A DNA stretch of 64,000 nucleotides from Abiotrophia sp938010525 (GTDB lineage Bacteria > Bacillota > Bacilli > Lactobacillales > Aerococcaceae). The translations under genes and the position numbers were made by a program. Under the pieces are notes generated by a model. The model saw only the letters and a list, made by a program, of their open reading frames with translations. It was not told the origin of the DNA and ran no database searches. The stretch lies in assembly GCF_938010525.1 (NCBI RefSeq), contig NZ_CALLVK010000020.1:62001-126000 (forward strand). Direction: 5' to 3'. Within the stretch, counting starts at the first letter, position 1. Each line of letters begins with the position of its first letter. Below are positions 1 to 8,647 of this stretch, one piece after another.

Positions 1-293
1 GCTAGGGAAGACATCTGATAGAGGGCCAGATCCAGACTGTCCGCCCAGGTTTTAGCCAGAGTCACCCCAATCCGCACGCCGGTATAAGATCCGGGTCCTA
101 CCCCCACATAGAGGCTATCCACGGCTTGGCGGTCCACATTGCAATCCTCCAGCAATTGGGCCACAACCGGCACCAAACGCTCCCCATGCTGTTTGCCAGC
201 CGCTAAGCTGGTATGTCCTAGCACCCGGTCCGCATCATCTATGACTGTCACTGACAGTGCCTCCGTCGCCGTATCTAATGCAAGCTTGGCCAT
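1..293 (-). CDS. tsaB: TsaB, tRNA threonylcarbamoyladenosine biosynthesis protein (3' end outside window)
   Basis: The first ~97 residues are present; the gene runs off the left edge. The product begins MAKLALDTATEALSVTV and contains the family motif VGVGPGSYTGVRIGV around residues 67-81. TsaB is the ASKHA-fold partner of TsaD and TsaE in making the universal t6A37 modification of ANN-decoding tRNAs in the cytoplasm. An AGGAGG ribosome site lies about 9 nt before the ATG, which fixes the start. The TsaB identification rests on these N-terminal motifs; the C-terminal half cannot be checked. The divergent neighbour starts at 785. Confidence 0.9.
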   Translation of the reverse strand, partial: MAKLALDTATEALSVTVIDDADRVLGHTSLAAGKQHGERLVPVVAQLLEDCNVDRQAVDSLYVGVGPGSYTGVRIGVTLAKTWADSLDLALYQMSSL

Positions 294-457
294 GCCGCTC
301 GCCTCCTTCTCTGAATTTATCACCTATCTATTTTAACACAATGTGACCAGCAACTGAAGAGGCCAACTGGACTCTGTGCTGTCTTTCTAACATTCTTACC
401 CTCCCCCTCTTAGTCGACTTCTAGGACCTGAGACCTGTTCTTAGACGATAAAGCTTA

Positions 458-486
458 TTGTTGTTCTAGTCTTCCTCTGGTATAAT
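458..486 (+). promoter_or_regulatory. Sigma-A promoter for the small membrane protein at 785
   Basis: TTGTTG (458-463), a 17-bp spacer and TATAAT (481-486). Transcription would start near 493, giving an unusually long leader of about 290 nt before the ATG at 785. No open reading frame or riboswitch that I recognise lies in the leader (493-784). It does hold an imperfect hairpin at 661-691 (AGGCA..CCG / CGG..TGCCT). Confidence 0.6.
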
Positions 487-784
487 GAAATTAATTATTG
501 AAGCCATAGAACGAATTTAAAGTGACGTTAAAAACACCTTGAAGGCTCCCACGATAAAAACAAAATTTTAAGTTTATTGGGATGCTAGCTAAGATACCCT
601 TATGTTTACTTTCTATTTACGGTTTATCATGATTGAGTCTTCCAGTAGTTTTTAGTTATCAGGCAATACTACCGCAAGTTACACGGTGCCTATAGATGAA
701 ATATGTAGTTTTACTAGTCGATAGAGGATAACGCATAACAATATAACAATTTGAGAAACGGAGAACTCTGAAGGAGGGCGTATA

Positions 785-1201
785 ATGTTTAAGCAAACTC
801 GAAAGATGGTTACCATCAGCCTTTTAATATTATTCGCCATTATCTGCTTTCCTCTTTATCAATACCATCAGACTCAACAAGAGATTGAGGTAGAAATCAA
901 TCGCACCATGCATAGTCCCGCTGTACACGCGGAGATTGAAGGTTTCTTGCTCAAAGAAGACAAGCAAGCCCTAACCAGTAAAGGAAAAATCCAATCCTAC
1001 GAGATTGACTACTCCTCTGCCAGACCAAATCCTATGGGCGGAATCATGTTTACAGTCTATATTAATGGAGACCGAGAGATCTATCTAAAATTCGCCCTAT
1101 CGAAACACACGAATAGGGAGGACTCTTCTCAATCCTCTGAAGATATATTTAGCTATAGCGTATCCATCTCAGAAAAATTCCAACAGTTAGTAGGCAAATA
1201 A
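785..1201 (+). CDS. Hypothetical protein with one N-terminal membrane segment
   Basis: 138 residues. Residues ~8-28 form a hydrophobic segment preceded by basic residues (MFKQTRK), so the protein is probably anchored with the rest outside the membrane. The extracellular part is rich in charged residues and Ser, with no family motif I recognise. There is no lipobox cysteine. A good GGAGGG ribosome site lies at 774-779. It is a single-gene unit: promoter at 458-486 and terminator at 1206-1244. No function can be assigned from sequence. Confidence 0.7.
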   Translation: MFKQTRKMVTISLLILFAIICFPLYQYHQTQQEIEVEINRTMHSPAVHAEIEGFLLKEDKQALTSKGKIQSYEIDYSSARPNPMGGIMFTVYINGDREIYLKFALSKHTNREDSSQSSEDIFSYSVSISEKFQQLVGK

Positions 1202-1205
1202 TAAG

Positions 1206-1244
1206 AAAAAGCGCTGGAGCCCTCAGGCTACCAACGCTTTTTTT
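1206..1244 (+). terminator. Intrinsic terminator between the 785 gene and nagE
   Basis: Stem AAAAAGCG(C)TGG / CCA(A)CGCTTTTT with a 13-nt loop, followed by a T run on the plus strand. A matching A run on the other side means it may also stop the convergent nagE transcript. Confidence 0.8.
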
Positions 1245-1267
1245 ATCTACTTTATCAATAGACTGGC

Positions 1268-2719
1268 TTATTTTACTTGTGCTGCTAAGGCATCGTGAAC
1301 AAATTGTACTTCGGTCCCGATAATGACTTGCACGTTCTTTTTGTTGAGGACACGCGTTGCAACAGCACCGGTAGATTTGATCTTAGCTTCGTCAACCTTG
1401 CTAGTGTCAGCTAGGGTTAAACGTAAGCGAGTAGCACAGTGGTCAGTTGCTTCAATGTTGTCCTTGCCACCTAAACCTTCAATTAATAAAGGAATGTTGA
1501 AGTCGCTAGCTTTAACGGTCATGTTAGGATCATTTTCAGTAGACTCGTCATCTTCACGACCTGGTGTAGTGAAGTTGAATTTCTTGATTAAGAAGTCGAA
1601 GACCAAGAAGTAAACAACGAACATTACCACACCTAAGACAATCAAGAGCCAAGGATTGTTAGCCATTGGCAAGCGGCTAGTTAAGATAAAGTCAATCAAA
1701 CCAGCACTGAAGTTGAAGCCTGCAGTAGCATGTAACAAGGCTGCAATTGTCAAGGATACCCCTGTTAAGACTGCGTGCACCAAGTAAAGAACAGGTGCTA
1801 AGAACATGAAGGCGAATTCAAGTGGCTCGGTAATCCCGGTTAAGAAGGAAGCCAAAACAGCTGCTACTAAGAGGGCTGCTACAGCTTTTTTCTTGCTGTC
1901 TTTGGCATTGCGGTACATTGCCAGAGCGGCCCCTGGTAAACCAAACATCATGACTGGGAAGAAACCAGCTTGGTACATACCAGTTTGACCTAGAACCCCA
2001 GTGTTACCCCAGAAGTTCCCGATATCGTTAATCCCAGCTACGTCGAACCAGAATACAGCGTTGAGGGCATGGTGTAAACCAACTGGAATCAAGAGACGGT
2101 TGAAGAAACCATAGATACCAGCACCGATAGCACCCAAGCCAACAAATGACTTACCAAAGGCAACTAAAGCACTGAAGACTGCTGGCCATACGAAGAGCAA
2201 GACAAGGGCAGCAAGTGATGCTACAAGACCTGCCATGATTGGCGCAGAACGACGACCGCTGAAGAAACCTAGAGCGGTTGGTAATTTAACATCTTTGAAA
2301 CGGTTGTACATTTCCCCACCGATGATCCCTGATAAGATCCCGATGAAGGCGTTAGTGCTCTTAGAGAAAGCCAAAGCCACTTCTTCTGGTTTTACCCCTT
2401 GTAATTGAGCCACAACATCCTTAGATAGGATAGTCGTGATAATTAAGAAGGCTACCAAACCACTGAGACCGGCTGCCCCGTTCTTGTCTTTGGCTAAACC
2501 AACAGCCAAACCAACGGCGAATAAGAGTGGAATTTTGTCGATTAAGACTAAACCTGCTTGAATCAAGAAGACTGCAACTGGGTTGGTCCCGGTTTGGCCT
2601 GGAACACCTAAACCAGCAGGGCTAATCCAGTAACCAATCCCCATTAAAATGGAAGCCACTGGTAAAATGGCAACAGGTAGCATCAATGAGCGACCCATTT
2701 TTTGTAAATATGACATCAT
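1268..2719 (-). CDS. nagE: PTS N-acetylglucosamine transporter, EIICB (NagE type)
   Basis: 483 residues, multispanning. The EIIC domain occupies about residues 1-385, with the NagE-type stretch GLHHALNAVFWFDVAGI and the ITEPLEF motif. An acidic linker (REDDESTEND) leads to an EIIB domain with the phosphorylated cysteine in DHCATRLRL (Cys428). There is no EIIA domain, so phosphate must come from a separate glucose-type EIIA. The protein imports and phosphorylates GlcNAc to GlcNAc-6-phosphate at the membrane. It is the second gene of an operon, 20 nt after the gene at 2740. Substrate is inferred from similarity to NagE rather than glucose permeases. Confidence 0.88.
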   Translation of the reverse strand: MMSYLQKMGRSLMLPVAILPVASILMGIGYWISPAGLGVPGQTGTNPVAVFLIQAGLVLIDKIPLLFAVGLAVGLAKDKNGAAGLSGLVAFLIITTILSKDVVAQLQGVKPEEVALAFSKSTNAFIGILSGIIGGEMYNRFKDVKLPTALGFFSGRRSAPIMAGLVASLAALVLLFVWPAVFSALVAFGKSFVGLGAIGAGIYGFFNRLLIPVGLHHALNAVFWFDVAGINDIGNFWGNTGVLGQTGMYQAGFFPVMMFGLPGAALAMYRNAKDSKKKAVAALLVAAVLASFLTGITEPLEFAFMFLAPVLYLVHAVLTGVSLTIAALLHATAGFNFSAGLIDFILTSRLPMANNPWLLIVLGVVMFVVYFLVFDFLIKKFNFTTPGREDDESTENDPNMTVKASDFNIPLLIEGLGGKDNIEATDHCATRLRLTLADTSKVDEAKIKSTGAVATRVLNKKNVQVIIGTEVQFVHDALAAQVK

Positions 2720-2739
2720 TGTTTTTTCCTACTTTCTAT

Positions 2740-3639
2740 CTATCTTAATACTGATTGTCCCATACGGAAATAAGTATGCCGCTTCCCTCTAATTGCTAGC
2801 GACAAGGCCAGAATATTCTCAGGATCTGGCATGCGTCCGTAGGAACCATCGCCAATGTGATGAATATCTGTACCCACGCGTTTGTTGGCTAGCGCAAATT
2901 CGCGAATGGTCCCACTATCGGCACTTTCCTGACTGGTGCCAATGGTTGAGATAACTAAACCGCCCAAGTCCTTGACCTGATCGGCAATCCGCGCCACCTG
3001 GTCTTCTCTGACTCCTGGCACGGTCCCCACACTTGGAATCAAGACGCCATCTGCACCTGCTGCCATATAGGCTAACAAATGCGCTTCAGAGACCACCTTC
3101 TCGCCGGTCCCGGCACTGTGCATCTTACCTGCAAAGACCAGTCCCTTGAAATGCTGCTTAGCTAGCCGCACCGTGGCTTCAATGGCCTGATGACTAACCC
3201 CTGTCGAAGGGTTACCCGTCAAGACCAAGAAATCAAATCCCTCTCGGTTAGCGGCTTGGAAGTTCTCTACGGTGGCACGTCGGCCCTCCGGTAGGTCAAT
3301 CCAATCTTCTAGCGCTTCAGCACTTGGGTCAACCGGTTCTAAATTCAAGCCCATAGGTCTACCGGTTAATTCCTTGAGGTAGGCAATGGGCGCGTCCATT
3401 GCGGGCAAACTATGGATAAATTTGGTGGATAGATCATATTCATTCAATAATAGCATATCCGCACTAAATGCCCGCATCATCTCCGCATTGCTTACCCCTT
3501 CAATTAGCGGCGCCTTAGTGACCACTGTTTCCGCCAAGATAATCCGGCCTTCACTGGCCTTAATGGCTTGTTTTAGTTGCGCGGCTGTCAAAGTTTTGAC
3601 CTCACTGGCTGTGCAAGACAACAAACGTTTATGAGCCAT
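2740..3639 (-). CDS. TIM-barrel-like protein of unknown function, linked to the GlcNAc PTS
   Basis: 299 residues, soluble and cytoplasmic. The pattern resembles a beta/alpha barrel: GRIILAETVV near the start, FDFLVLTGNPSTG around residue 135, GADGVLIPSVGTVPG around residue 195 and VGTDIHHIGDGSYGRMPDPEN near the end. Related proteins are often labelled loosely as PEP phosphonomutase-like; I do not see the catalytic motif of that family and make no enzymatic claim. It is the first gene of the operon with nagE, behind the promoter at 3696-3724, with GGAGG before the ATG. Co-transcription suggests a role in amino-sugar phosphate use; that is inference. Confidence 0.75.
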   Translation of the reverse strand: MAHKRLLSCTASEVKTLTAAQLKQAIKASEGRIILAETVVTKAPLIEGVSNAEMMRAFSADMLLLNEYDLSTKFIHSLPAMDAPIAYLKELTGRPMGLNLEPVDPSAEALEDWIDLPEGRRATVENFQAANREGFDFLVLTGNPSTGVSHQAIEATVRLAKQHFKGLVFAGKMHSAGTGEKVVSEAHLLAYMAAGADGVLIPSVGTVPGVREDQVARIADQVKDLGGLVISTIGTSQESADSGTIREFALANKRVGTDIHHIGDGSYGRMPDPENILALSLAIRGKRHTYFRMGQSVLR

Positions 3640-3668
3640 GCTTCTCCTCCTTTCCAGATATTTTTGAA

Positions 3669-3686
3669 ACGTATTCTAGGATACGT
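3669..3686 (-). promoter_or_regulatory. Palindromic operator just downstream of the nagE-operon start site
   Basis: ACGTAT-TCTAGG-ATACGT: 16 of 18 bases are symmetric, with a central CTAG. It begins about 4 nt after the predicted transcription start (~3690), a typical position for a repressor. The regulator is not identifiable; it does not fit the catabolite-response consensus. Confidence 0.55.
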
Positions 3687-3695
3687 CATGCCTTC

Positions 3696-3724
3696 ATTAT
3701 AGTCCTGAAACCCCTTAATGTAAA
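3696..3724 (-). promoter_or_regulatory. Sigma-A promoter of the GlcNAc PTS operon
   Basis: On the minus strand, TTTACA (3724-3719), a 17-bp spacer and TATAAT (3701-3696). Strong match; serves the gene at 2740-3639 and nagE. Confidence 0.75.
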
Positions 3725-3871
3725 GCCTTTCTTCCCTAAATTCAGCATATCACTAATTGAGATAAATTTCAGCTTAATTTTGACTATCATTCTTAAAGGC
3801 AACACTTGGGCGATAAAACTATAAGCTATCTAATCCGCACTATTATGACACTTTTTTGTCTAGTCCAATTA

Positions 3872-3905
3872 CAAAAATAAGGTTAGGACAAAATCCTAAC
3901 CTTAT
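3872..3905 (-). terminator. Terminator after the ABC exporter genes
   Basis: AAGGTTAGGA / TCCTAACCTT stem with a 5-nt loop, followed on the minus strand by ATTTTTG. It lies a few bases after the stop codon at 3910. Confidence 0.85.
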
Positions 3906-3909
3906 GGGC

Positions 3910-5676
3910 TTATTGATTAAATTGACTTTGATAGAGCTCGTAGTAGAAACCCTTGGCTGCCAAGAGGCTGTCGTGATTGCCTTGTTCTACAATCTGGCCG
4001 TCACGTAAGACCAGAATCTTATCGGCTTCCTGAATGGTCGACAGACGATGGGCAATGACGAAGCTGGTCCGGCCCTCCATCAGACGGCTCATGGCCTTCT
4101 GAATGAGGAGCTCCAGACGGGTATCCACTGACGAGGTGGCCTCGTCCAGAATCAGAATCTTAGGATCTGCCAGCAAGGCCCGGGCGATTGTCAGCAGTTG
4201 CTTCTGACCCAAGGAAATATTGCTGGATTCCTGGTTCATCTTCATATTGTAACCACCCGGCAAGGTCCGAATAAAGTGGTCCACGTTGGCGGCCTTAGCT
4301 GCTTCCACGATTTGTTCATCCGTGGCATCTAAGTTACCGAAACGTAGATTGTCCTTAATGGTCCCTTCATAGAGCCAGGCATCCTGGAGCACCATGCCAA
4401 ACTGCTGGCGCAATTCCTGACGTGGCAAGTCCCGGATATCCAAGCCATCCACTAGAATGGCCCCCTGGGTCACGTCATAGAAACGCATAAGTAAGTTAAT
4501 CAGGGTTGTCTTACCGGCGCCCGTTGGCCCGACAATGGCAATCATTTGGCCGGGTTCAACTTCTAGGTTGAAGTTACGAATCAGAGGCTTATCTTCCTGG
4601 TAGTGGAAGGCCACGTCCTGGAAGCTGACCCGTCCGGTCAACGGCCCTGCCAAATGAGCCTTAGCACTCACCACTTCTTCGGGCGCATCCATCAATTCTA
4701 TAATCCGGTCCAGGGAAGACTTAGCTGACTGCAAGGCACCTGTCAGCTGGGTAATCGTCTGAATCGGTTGGTTGACCTGCCAGACATACTGGACGAAGGC
4801 TTGCAGGTTCCCGATAGTCAGCACCCCTTGCAAGACGGCCAAGCCCCCCAGCAGCGCTAGGAGCAAGTAGGTCATATGAGAGATGAAGCCTACCAGCGGC
4901 ATGACCATCGAAGACACCATGGTCGCCTTAAAGCCTACTTGTTGTAGGTTGCGGGTAATGTCATAAAATTCCTTGGCGGATTGTTCTTCCCGGCCATAGA
5001 GCTTGATGACATTGAAACCCGTTAGGTTCTCCTGGACAAAGCCATAGAGGCGACCTAAGGCGTCGGCCTGGCCCTTGAAATAAGGCTGAGATAGAACCAG
5101 GACCTTCTTAGCCACCCAATAAGACAGCGGCATGGAGATGATGACAACCAAGGCCAAGCTTGCGTTAAGCCAAATCATCATGGCAATCACCAAACCAAGG
5201 GTGAAGACGGCATTGACAATTTGGAGCAGGCTCTGCTGCAAGGCATTAGAAACGGACTCCACATCACCGGTCATACGGCCCAAGAGGTCACCAAATTGAT
5301 GTTGGTCCACATAGGAGACCGGCAGGCGGTTGAGCTTCTGATTCATGGCCTGACGCAGATCCCGAGTAGTCCCTTGGACAGCATTGGTGATGGCCACGTT
5401 GGCGAGATAAGCAGACACCTGATAGGTCAAACCACGGAAGAAATAGATGACCAGAATCCAGCCAATATAGGGGTAATTGAGGCTAGCGCCCGGCACCTTT
5501 TGCAGGATAGCCACGCTACCCCGCGAGATTTCTGTCAGGGCCAAACCCAAAATGAAGGGTTCCAAGACGGAGGCAATGTCGCTCACAATGGTCAAGAGGA
5601 TTGCCCAGAAATAAGACAAGCCATAAGGCTTCATATAAGGCAGGAGGCGCTTGATACTGGATACTTTTTTATTCAT
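3910..5676 (-). CDS. Heterodimeric ABC exporter, second subunit (LmrD/EfrB type)
   Basis: 588 residues from the ATG at 5676 (MNKKVSS). A GAGGAGG ribosome site inside the last codons of the upstream gene supports this start over one six codons earlier. Six membrane spans (~15-320) precede a nucleotide-binding domain: Walker A GPTGAGKTT, a degenerate signature ISLGQ instead of LSGGQ, and Walker B ILILDEATSSVD with the catalytic Glu intact. It pairs with the neighbour (1-nt gap), whose Walker B lacks that Glu. Such asymmetric pairs (LmrCD, EfrAB, BmrCD, TM287/288) export drugs or peptides. The cargo here is unknown. Confidence 0.88.
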   Translation of the reverse strand: MNKKVSSIKRLLPYMKPYGLSYFWAILLTIVSDIASVLEPFILGLALTEISRGSVAILQKVPGASLNYPYIGWILVIYFFRGLTYQVSAYLANVAITNAVQGTTRDLRQAMNQKLNRLPVSYVDQHQFGDLLGRMTGDVESVSNALQQSLLQIVNAVFTLGLVIAMMIWLNASLALVVIISMPLSYWVAKKVLVLSQPYFKGQADALGRLYGFVQENLTGFNVIKLYGREEQSAKEFYDITRNLQQVGFKATMVSSMVMPLVGFISHMTYLLLALLGGLAVLQGVLTIGNLQAFVQYVWQVNQPIQTITQLTGALQSAKSSLDRIIELMDAPEEVVSAKAHLAGPLTGRVSFQDVAFHYQEDKPLIRNFNLEVEPGQMIAIVGPTGAGKTTLINLLMRFYDVTQGAILVDGLDIRDLPRQELRQQFGMVLQDAWLYEGTIKDNLRFGNLDATDEQIVEAAKAANVDHFIRTLPGGYNMKMNQESSNISLGQKQLLTIARALLADPKILILDEATSSVDTRLELLIQKAMSRLMEGRTSFVIAHRLSTIQEADKILVLRDGQIVEQGNHDSLLAAKGFYYELYQSQFNQ

Positions 5677-5677
5677 C

Positions 5678-7420
5678 TTACATGGCCTCCTCATCTAAAC
5701 TGGCTTGCTTAAGCTGAGAATTGGCGATATCACGATAAATCTCGTTGCTAGCCATTAATTCTTGGTGGGTCCCGCGACCCACGATTTCGCCCTTGTTGAG
5801 GACGATGATTTGGTCAGCATTCATAATGGTCCCCACGCGCTGAGCCACAATTAAGACGGCGGCCTCTTGGGTCACTTCCTTGAGCCGCTTACGCAGTTGG
5901 GCGTCAGTCTTATAGTCCAGGGCCGAGAAGGAATCGTCGAAGATATAGATATCAGGACGCTTGACTACGGCACGGGCAATAGACAAGCGTTGCTTCTGGC
6001 CCCCAGACAAGTTGCTGCCACCCTCTTCCAGGAAGGCTTCATAGCGTTCAGACCGGCTATGAATAAATTCCCGCGCCTGGGAGATATCGCTGGCCTTCTC
6101 CAACTCGCCTTCGCTGGCATTCCATTTACCATAGCGCAAGTTCTCGCCGATAGTCCCGGTAAAGAGCAGGGACTTCTGCGGGATAAAACCAATCTTCTGG
6201 CGCAAGGCCTTGAGGTTGTAGTCGCGGACATCGACGCCATCCACCAGGATTTTTCCTAGGGTGACATCATAGAAGCGCGGAATGAGTTGCACCAGAGAGG
6301 ACTTACCACTCCCGGTCGACCCGATAAAGGCGATGGTCTGGCCAGGCTTAACTTCAAAGCTAATATTATGAAGAACCGGGCTCTCCGTCTCACCTGGATA
6401 GGCAAAGGTCACATTCTCGAAGCTTAGATAACCTCGCGTTTCCGTCTCGGTCACCCCGTTTGGATTGGGGTCAATAGAAATGGGTAGATCCATGACTTCC
6501 TGCAGCCGGGCTGCCGATACGGCCGTCCGCGGATACATCATGAAGAGGTTGGCGAAGAGCATGAAGGAGAAGAGGGCATGGAAGGCATACTCTACAAAGG
6601 CTACCAGGTTCCCCACTTGGAGCGAACCCTGAGCGATTGGCTCCAAGGCAAACCACACAATGGCCACAATCATCCAAATCAAGATATGGACGAAGAGTGG
6701 GTTGGCCCAGCCCATTAATTTGAAGAGACGGGCTGAGGTCTCGGTATAGGATTGGTTTTGCTCATCAAAGCGTTTCTCTTGGAAATCCTCGCGCGCAAAG
6801 GCCCGAATGACCCGCAAACCGGATAGGTTCTCGCGGGCATACTGGTTAATCTTATCTAAGGTCTTCTGTTGTTGCTTAGACAGGGGTGTTGACTTTCTGG
6901 CCAAGAACCAGATGGAAATGGCTAGCGGTGGCACCGCCAATAAAATCAACCAAGCCAGGGACGGGCTGGTTACCAGAATCATGACCATGGAAGATGCTAT
7001 CATAAAGGGGGTAATCATCCCCAGACGCAGACTTTGGTCGGCAAACTGCATGAGCGCGAAGGCATCCGAAGTTATCCGGGTTACCAAACTGGAAATCCCA
7101 ATCTGCTCATATTCATGGTGGGAAAACTGCTGGATTTTGTCATAAAGATCATTACGCATCTCCCGAATCATCTCGGTAGTCAGCTTGCTGGCGGTGTAGG
7201 AGAGCAGGATGCGCCCTGCCACCCCGGCCAGAATCACTAGGAACATGATGACAGACCAGTAATAGAGACGGCTGACATCGTGAGGTAGGATGGCTTCGTC
7301 TACCATCCGAGCTAGGATGGTCGGCAGGCCCAAGTTAACTAAGACAAAGAAGAAAGCCCCTAAGAAATCTAGAAACAAGAGCTTGGGATGCTTGCGTAAA
7401 TAACGCCAAATGTACTGCAT
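5678..7420 (-). CDS. Heterodimeric ABC exporter, first subunit (LmrC/EfrA type)
   Basis: 580 residues from the ATG at 7420 (MQYIWRYLRKHPK), chosen for the AAGGAGG site just upstream; the longer frame has no ribosome site. Six-span exporter domain, then Walker A GSTGSGKSS, a canonical LSGGQ signature and Walker B IYIFDDSFSALD, where Asp replaces the catalytic Glu. With the partner's ISLGQ signature, this places both defects in one composite ATP site, the classical degenerate-site arrangement. Translationally coupled to the downstream subunit. The substrate cannot be predicted from sequence. Confidence 0.88.
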   Translation of the reverse strand: MQYIWRYLRKHPKLLFLDFLGAFFFVLVNLGLPTILARMVDEAILPHDVSRLYYWSVIMFLVILAGVAGRILLSYTASKLTTEMIREMRNDLYDKIQQFSHHEYEQIGISSLVTRITSDAFALMQFADQSLRLGMITPFMIASSMVMILVTSPSLAWLILLAVPPLAISIWFLARKSTPLSKQQQKTLDKINQYARENLSGLRVIRAFAREDFQEKRFDEQNQSYTETSARLFKLMGWANPLFVHILIWMIVAIVWFALEPIAQGSLQVGNLVAFVEYAFHALFSFMLFANLFMMYPRTAVSAARLQEVMDLPISIDPNPNGVTETETRGYLSFENVTFAYPGETESPVLHNISFEVKPGQTIAFIGSTGSGKSSLVQLIPRFYDVTLGKILVDGVDVRDYNLKALRQKIGFIPQKSLLFTGTIGENLRYGKWNASEGELEKASDISQAREFIHSRSERYEAFLEEGGSNLSGGQKQRLSIARAVVKRPDIYIFDDSFSALDYKTDAQLRKRLKEVTQEAAVLIVAQRVGTIMNADQIIVLNKGEIVGRGTHQELMASNEIYRDIANSQLKQASLDEEAM

Positions 7421-7455
7421 ATAGAACCTCCTTTTTGTTATTGATTGATTAAAAT

Positions 7456-7495
7456 TCAAAAAATAGAGGCATCGACCGACCGGTCCTGCCTCCAT
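7456..7495 (-). terminator. Terminator of the infC-rpmI-rplT operon
   Basis: On the minus strand GAGGCA .. TGCCTC closes a stem that includes an inner ACCGG/CCGGT pairing, followed by TATTTTTTG. It lies 20 nt after the rplT stop codon. Confidence 0.8.
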
Positions 7496-7515
7496 TTATC
7501 TTCTTAATCCGCTTC

Positions 7516-7869
7516 TTATAAAGCTTTCTTAGCTTGTTCTACTAAAGCAGTGAATGCTGCTGCGTCGTGAACTGCTAAGTCAGCCAACATTTTACGGTTC
7601 ACTTCAACGCCAGCTTTCTTCAAGCCGTTCATTAAGACGCTGTAGCTGATCCCGTTCATACGAGCTGCCGCGTTGATACGGGTAATCCATAAACGACGGA
7701 AGTCACGTTTTTTCTGACGACGGTCACGGTAAGCATACATGTAAGATTTCATTACTTGTTGCTTAGCGGTCTTGAATAAGAGATGTTTGGCACCGTAGTA
7801 ACCTTTAGCTAATTTTAATGTACGTTTACGACGTTGACGGGTAACGTATCCACCTTTAACACGTGGCAT
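7516..7869 (-). CDS. rplT: 50S ribosomal protein L20
   Basis: 117 residues, the usual length. Begins MPRVKGGYVTRQRRKRTLKLAKGY, the highly conserved basic N-terminus, with RRLWITRINAAARMNG in the middle. L20 is an early 23S rRNA-binding assembly protein and, in Firmicutes, the repressor that binds the infC leader. Third gene of infC-rpmI-rplT, with AAGGAGG before the ATG. Confidence 0.98.
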   Translation of the reverse strand: MPRVKGGYVTRQRRKRTLKLAKGYYGAKHLLFKTAKQQVMKSYMYAYRDRRQKKRDFRRLWITRINAAARMNGISYSVLMNGLKKAGVEVNRKMLADLAVHDAAAFTALVEQAKKAL

Positions 7870-7899
7870 AGTAAATTCCTCCTTGGTTCTTCTCTAGTA

Positions 7900-8097
7900 T
7901 TATAATTGCGAAATTTGTTGTTTAATACGTTTGTAGTCTGAATTAGATACTAAGTCAGCTTGACGTAATTGACGACGTTGTTTCTTAGTTTTACCATGGA
8001 AACGGTGGCTAGTGAAAGCGTGTGAACGTTTCAATTTACCTGAACCAGTCTTCTTAACGCGTTTTGCTAAACCGCGGTGTGTTTTTTGTTTTGGCAT
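7900..8097 (-). CDS. rpmI: 50S ribosomal protein L35
   Basis: 65 residues beginning MPKQKTHRGLAKRVKKTGSG, with the typical KLKRSHAFTSHRFHGKTKKQRRQLR stretch. A small basic protein of the large subunit. It sits between infC (22 nt upstream) and rplT (30 nt downstream), with its own AGGAGG site. Confidence 0.98.
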   Translation of the reverse strand: MPKQKTHRGLAKRVKKTGSGKLKRSHAFTSHRFHGKTKKQRRQLRQADLVSNSDYKRIKQQISQL

Positions 8098-8119
8098 GGG
8101 AATTCCTCCTATAAAAAGA

Positions 8120-8647
8120 TTAGTCTTGTTGCGCCGCTTGGGCTAATGGGGCTAGCACGATGAACATGCTGCGACCTTCCATTTTTGGTCGAGCTTCAAC
8201 CGTTGACACATGGCTTGTGTCATCAATGAAGTCTTCCAATACGTCTTGACCCAATTCCTTGTGGGTGATGGCCCGCCCGCGGAAACGAATGCTGGCTTTG
8301 ACCTTGTCACCATGTTCGAGGAACTTGATGGCCTGGCGTAATTTGGTTTGGTAATCATGGTCTTCGATACCAGGAGAAAGACGAACTTCTTTGACGGTTA
8401 CGATCTTCTGATTCTTCCGTTGTTCCTTTTCCTTCTTCTGCATCTCATAACGGTATTTACCGTAGTCCATAATCCGAGCAACAGGTGGCTTGGCATTTGG
8501 TGAGACAAGTACTAGGTCAAGTCCGAAAGATTCTGCAATAGTGAGCGCATCATTAAGTGATTTGACTCCGATTTGTTCACCATTGTCTCCAATCACACGT
8601 AATTCACGTGCGCGGATATCTTCGTTAATGATCATTTCTTTAACGAT
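8120..8647 (-). CDS. infC: Translation initiation factor IF-3, apparently starting at AUC
   Basis: About 175 residues. The N-domain contains NEDIRARELRVIGDNGEQIGV and the C-domain VKEVRLSPGIEDHDYQTKLRQA and KVKASIRFRGRAITH, both diagnostic of IF-3. The first ATG is at 8635, but it lies 18-21 nt from the only Shine-Dalgarno sequence (GGAGGTGG, 8661-8654). An in-frame ATC at 8647-8645 sits exactly 9 nt after the GGAGG core, so the start is set there. IF-3 discriminates against non-AUG starts, and infC genes with AUU/AUC starts use this for autoregulation. First gene of infC-rpmI-rplT, preceded by an attenuator leader. Confidence 0.93.
   Translation of the reverse strand: MVKEMIINEDIRARELRVIGDNGEQIGVKSLNDALTIAESFGLDLVLVSPNAKPPVARIMDYGKYRYEMQKKEKEQRKNQKIVTVKEVRLSPGIEDHDYQTKLRQAIKFLEHGDKVKASIRFRGRAITHKELGQDVLEDFIDDTSHVSTVEARPKMEGRSMFIVLAPLAQAAQQD

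Noticed and set aside
3661..3680. cre site in the nagE leader
   Set aside because: TTGAAACG resembles half of the consensus, but the spacing is one base short; the palindrome centred on CTAG explains the region better.
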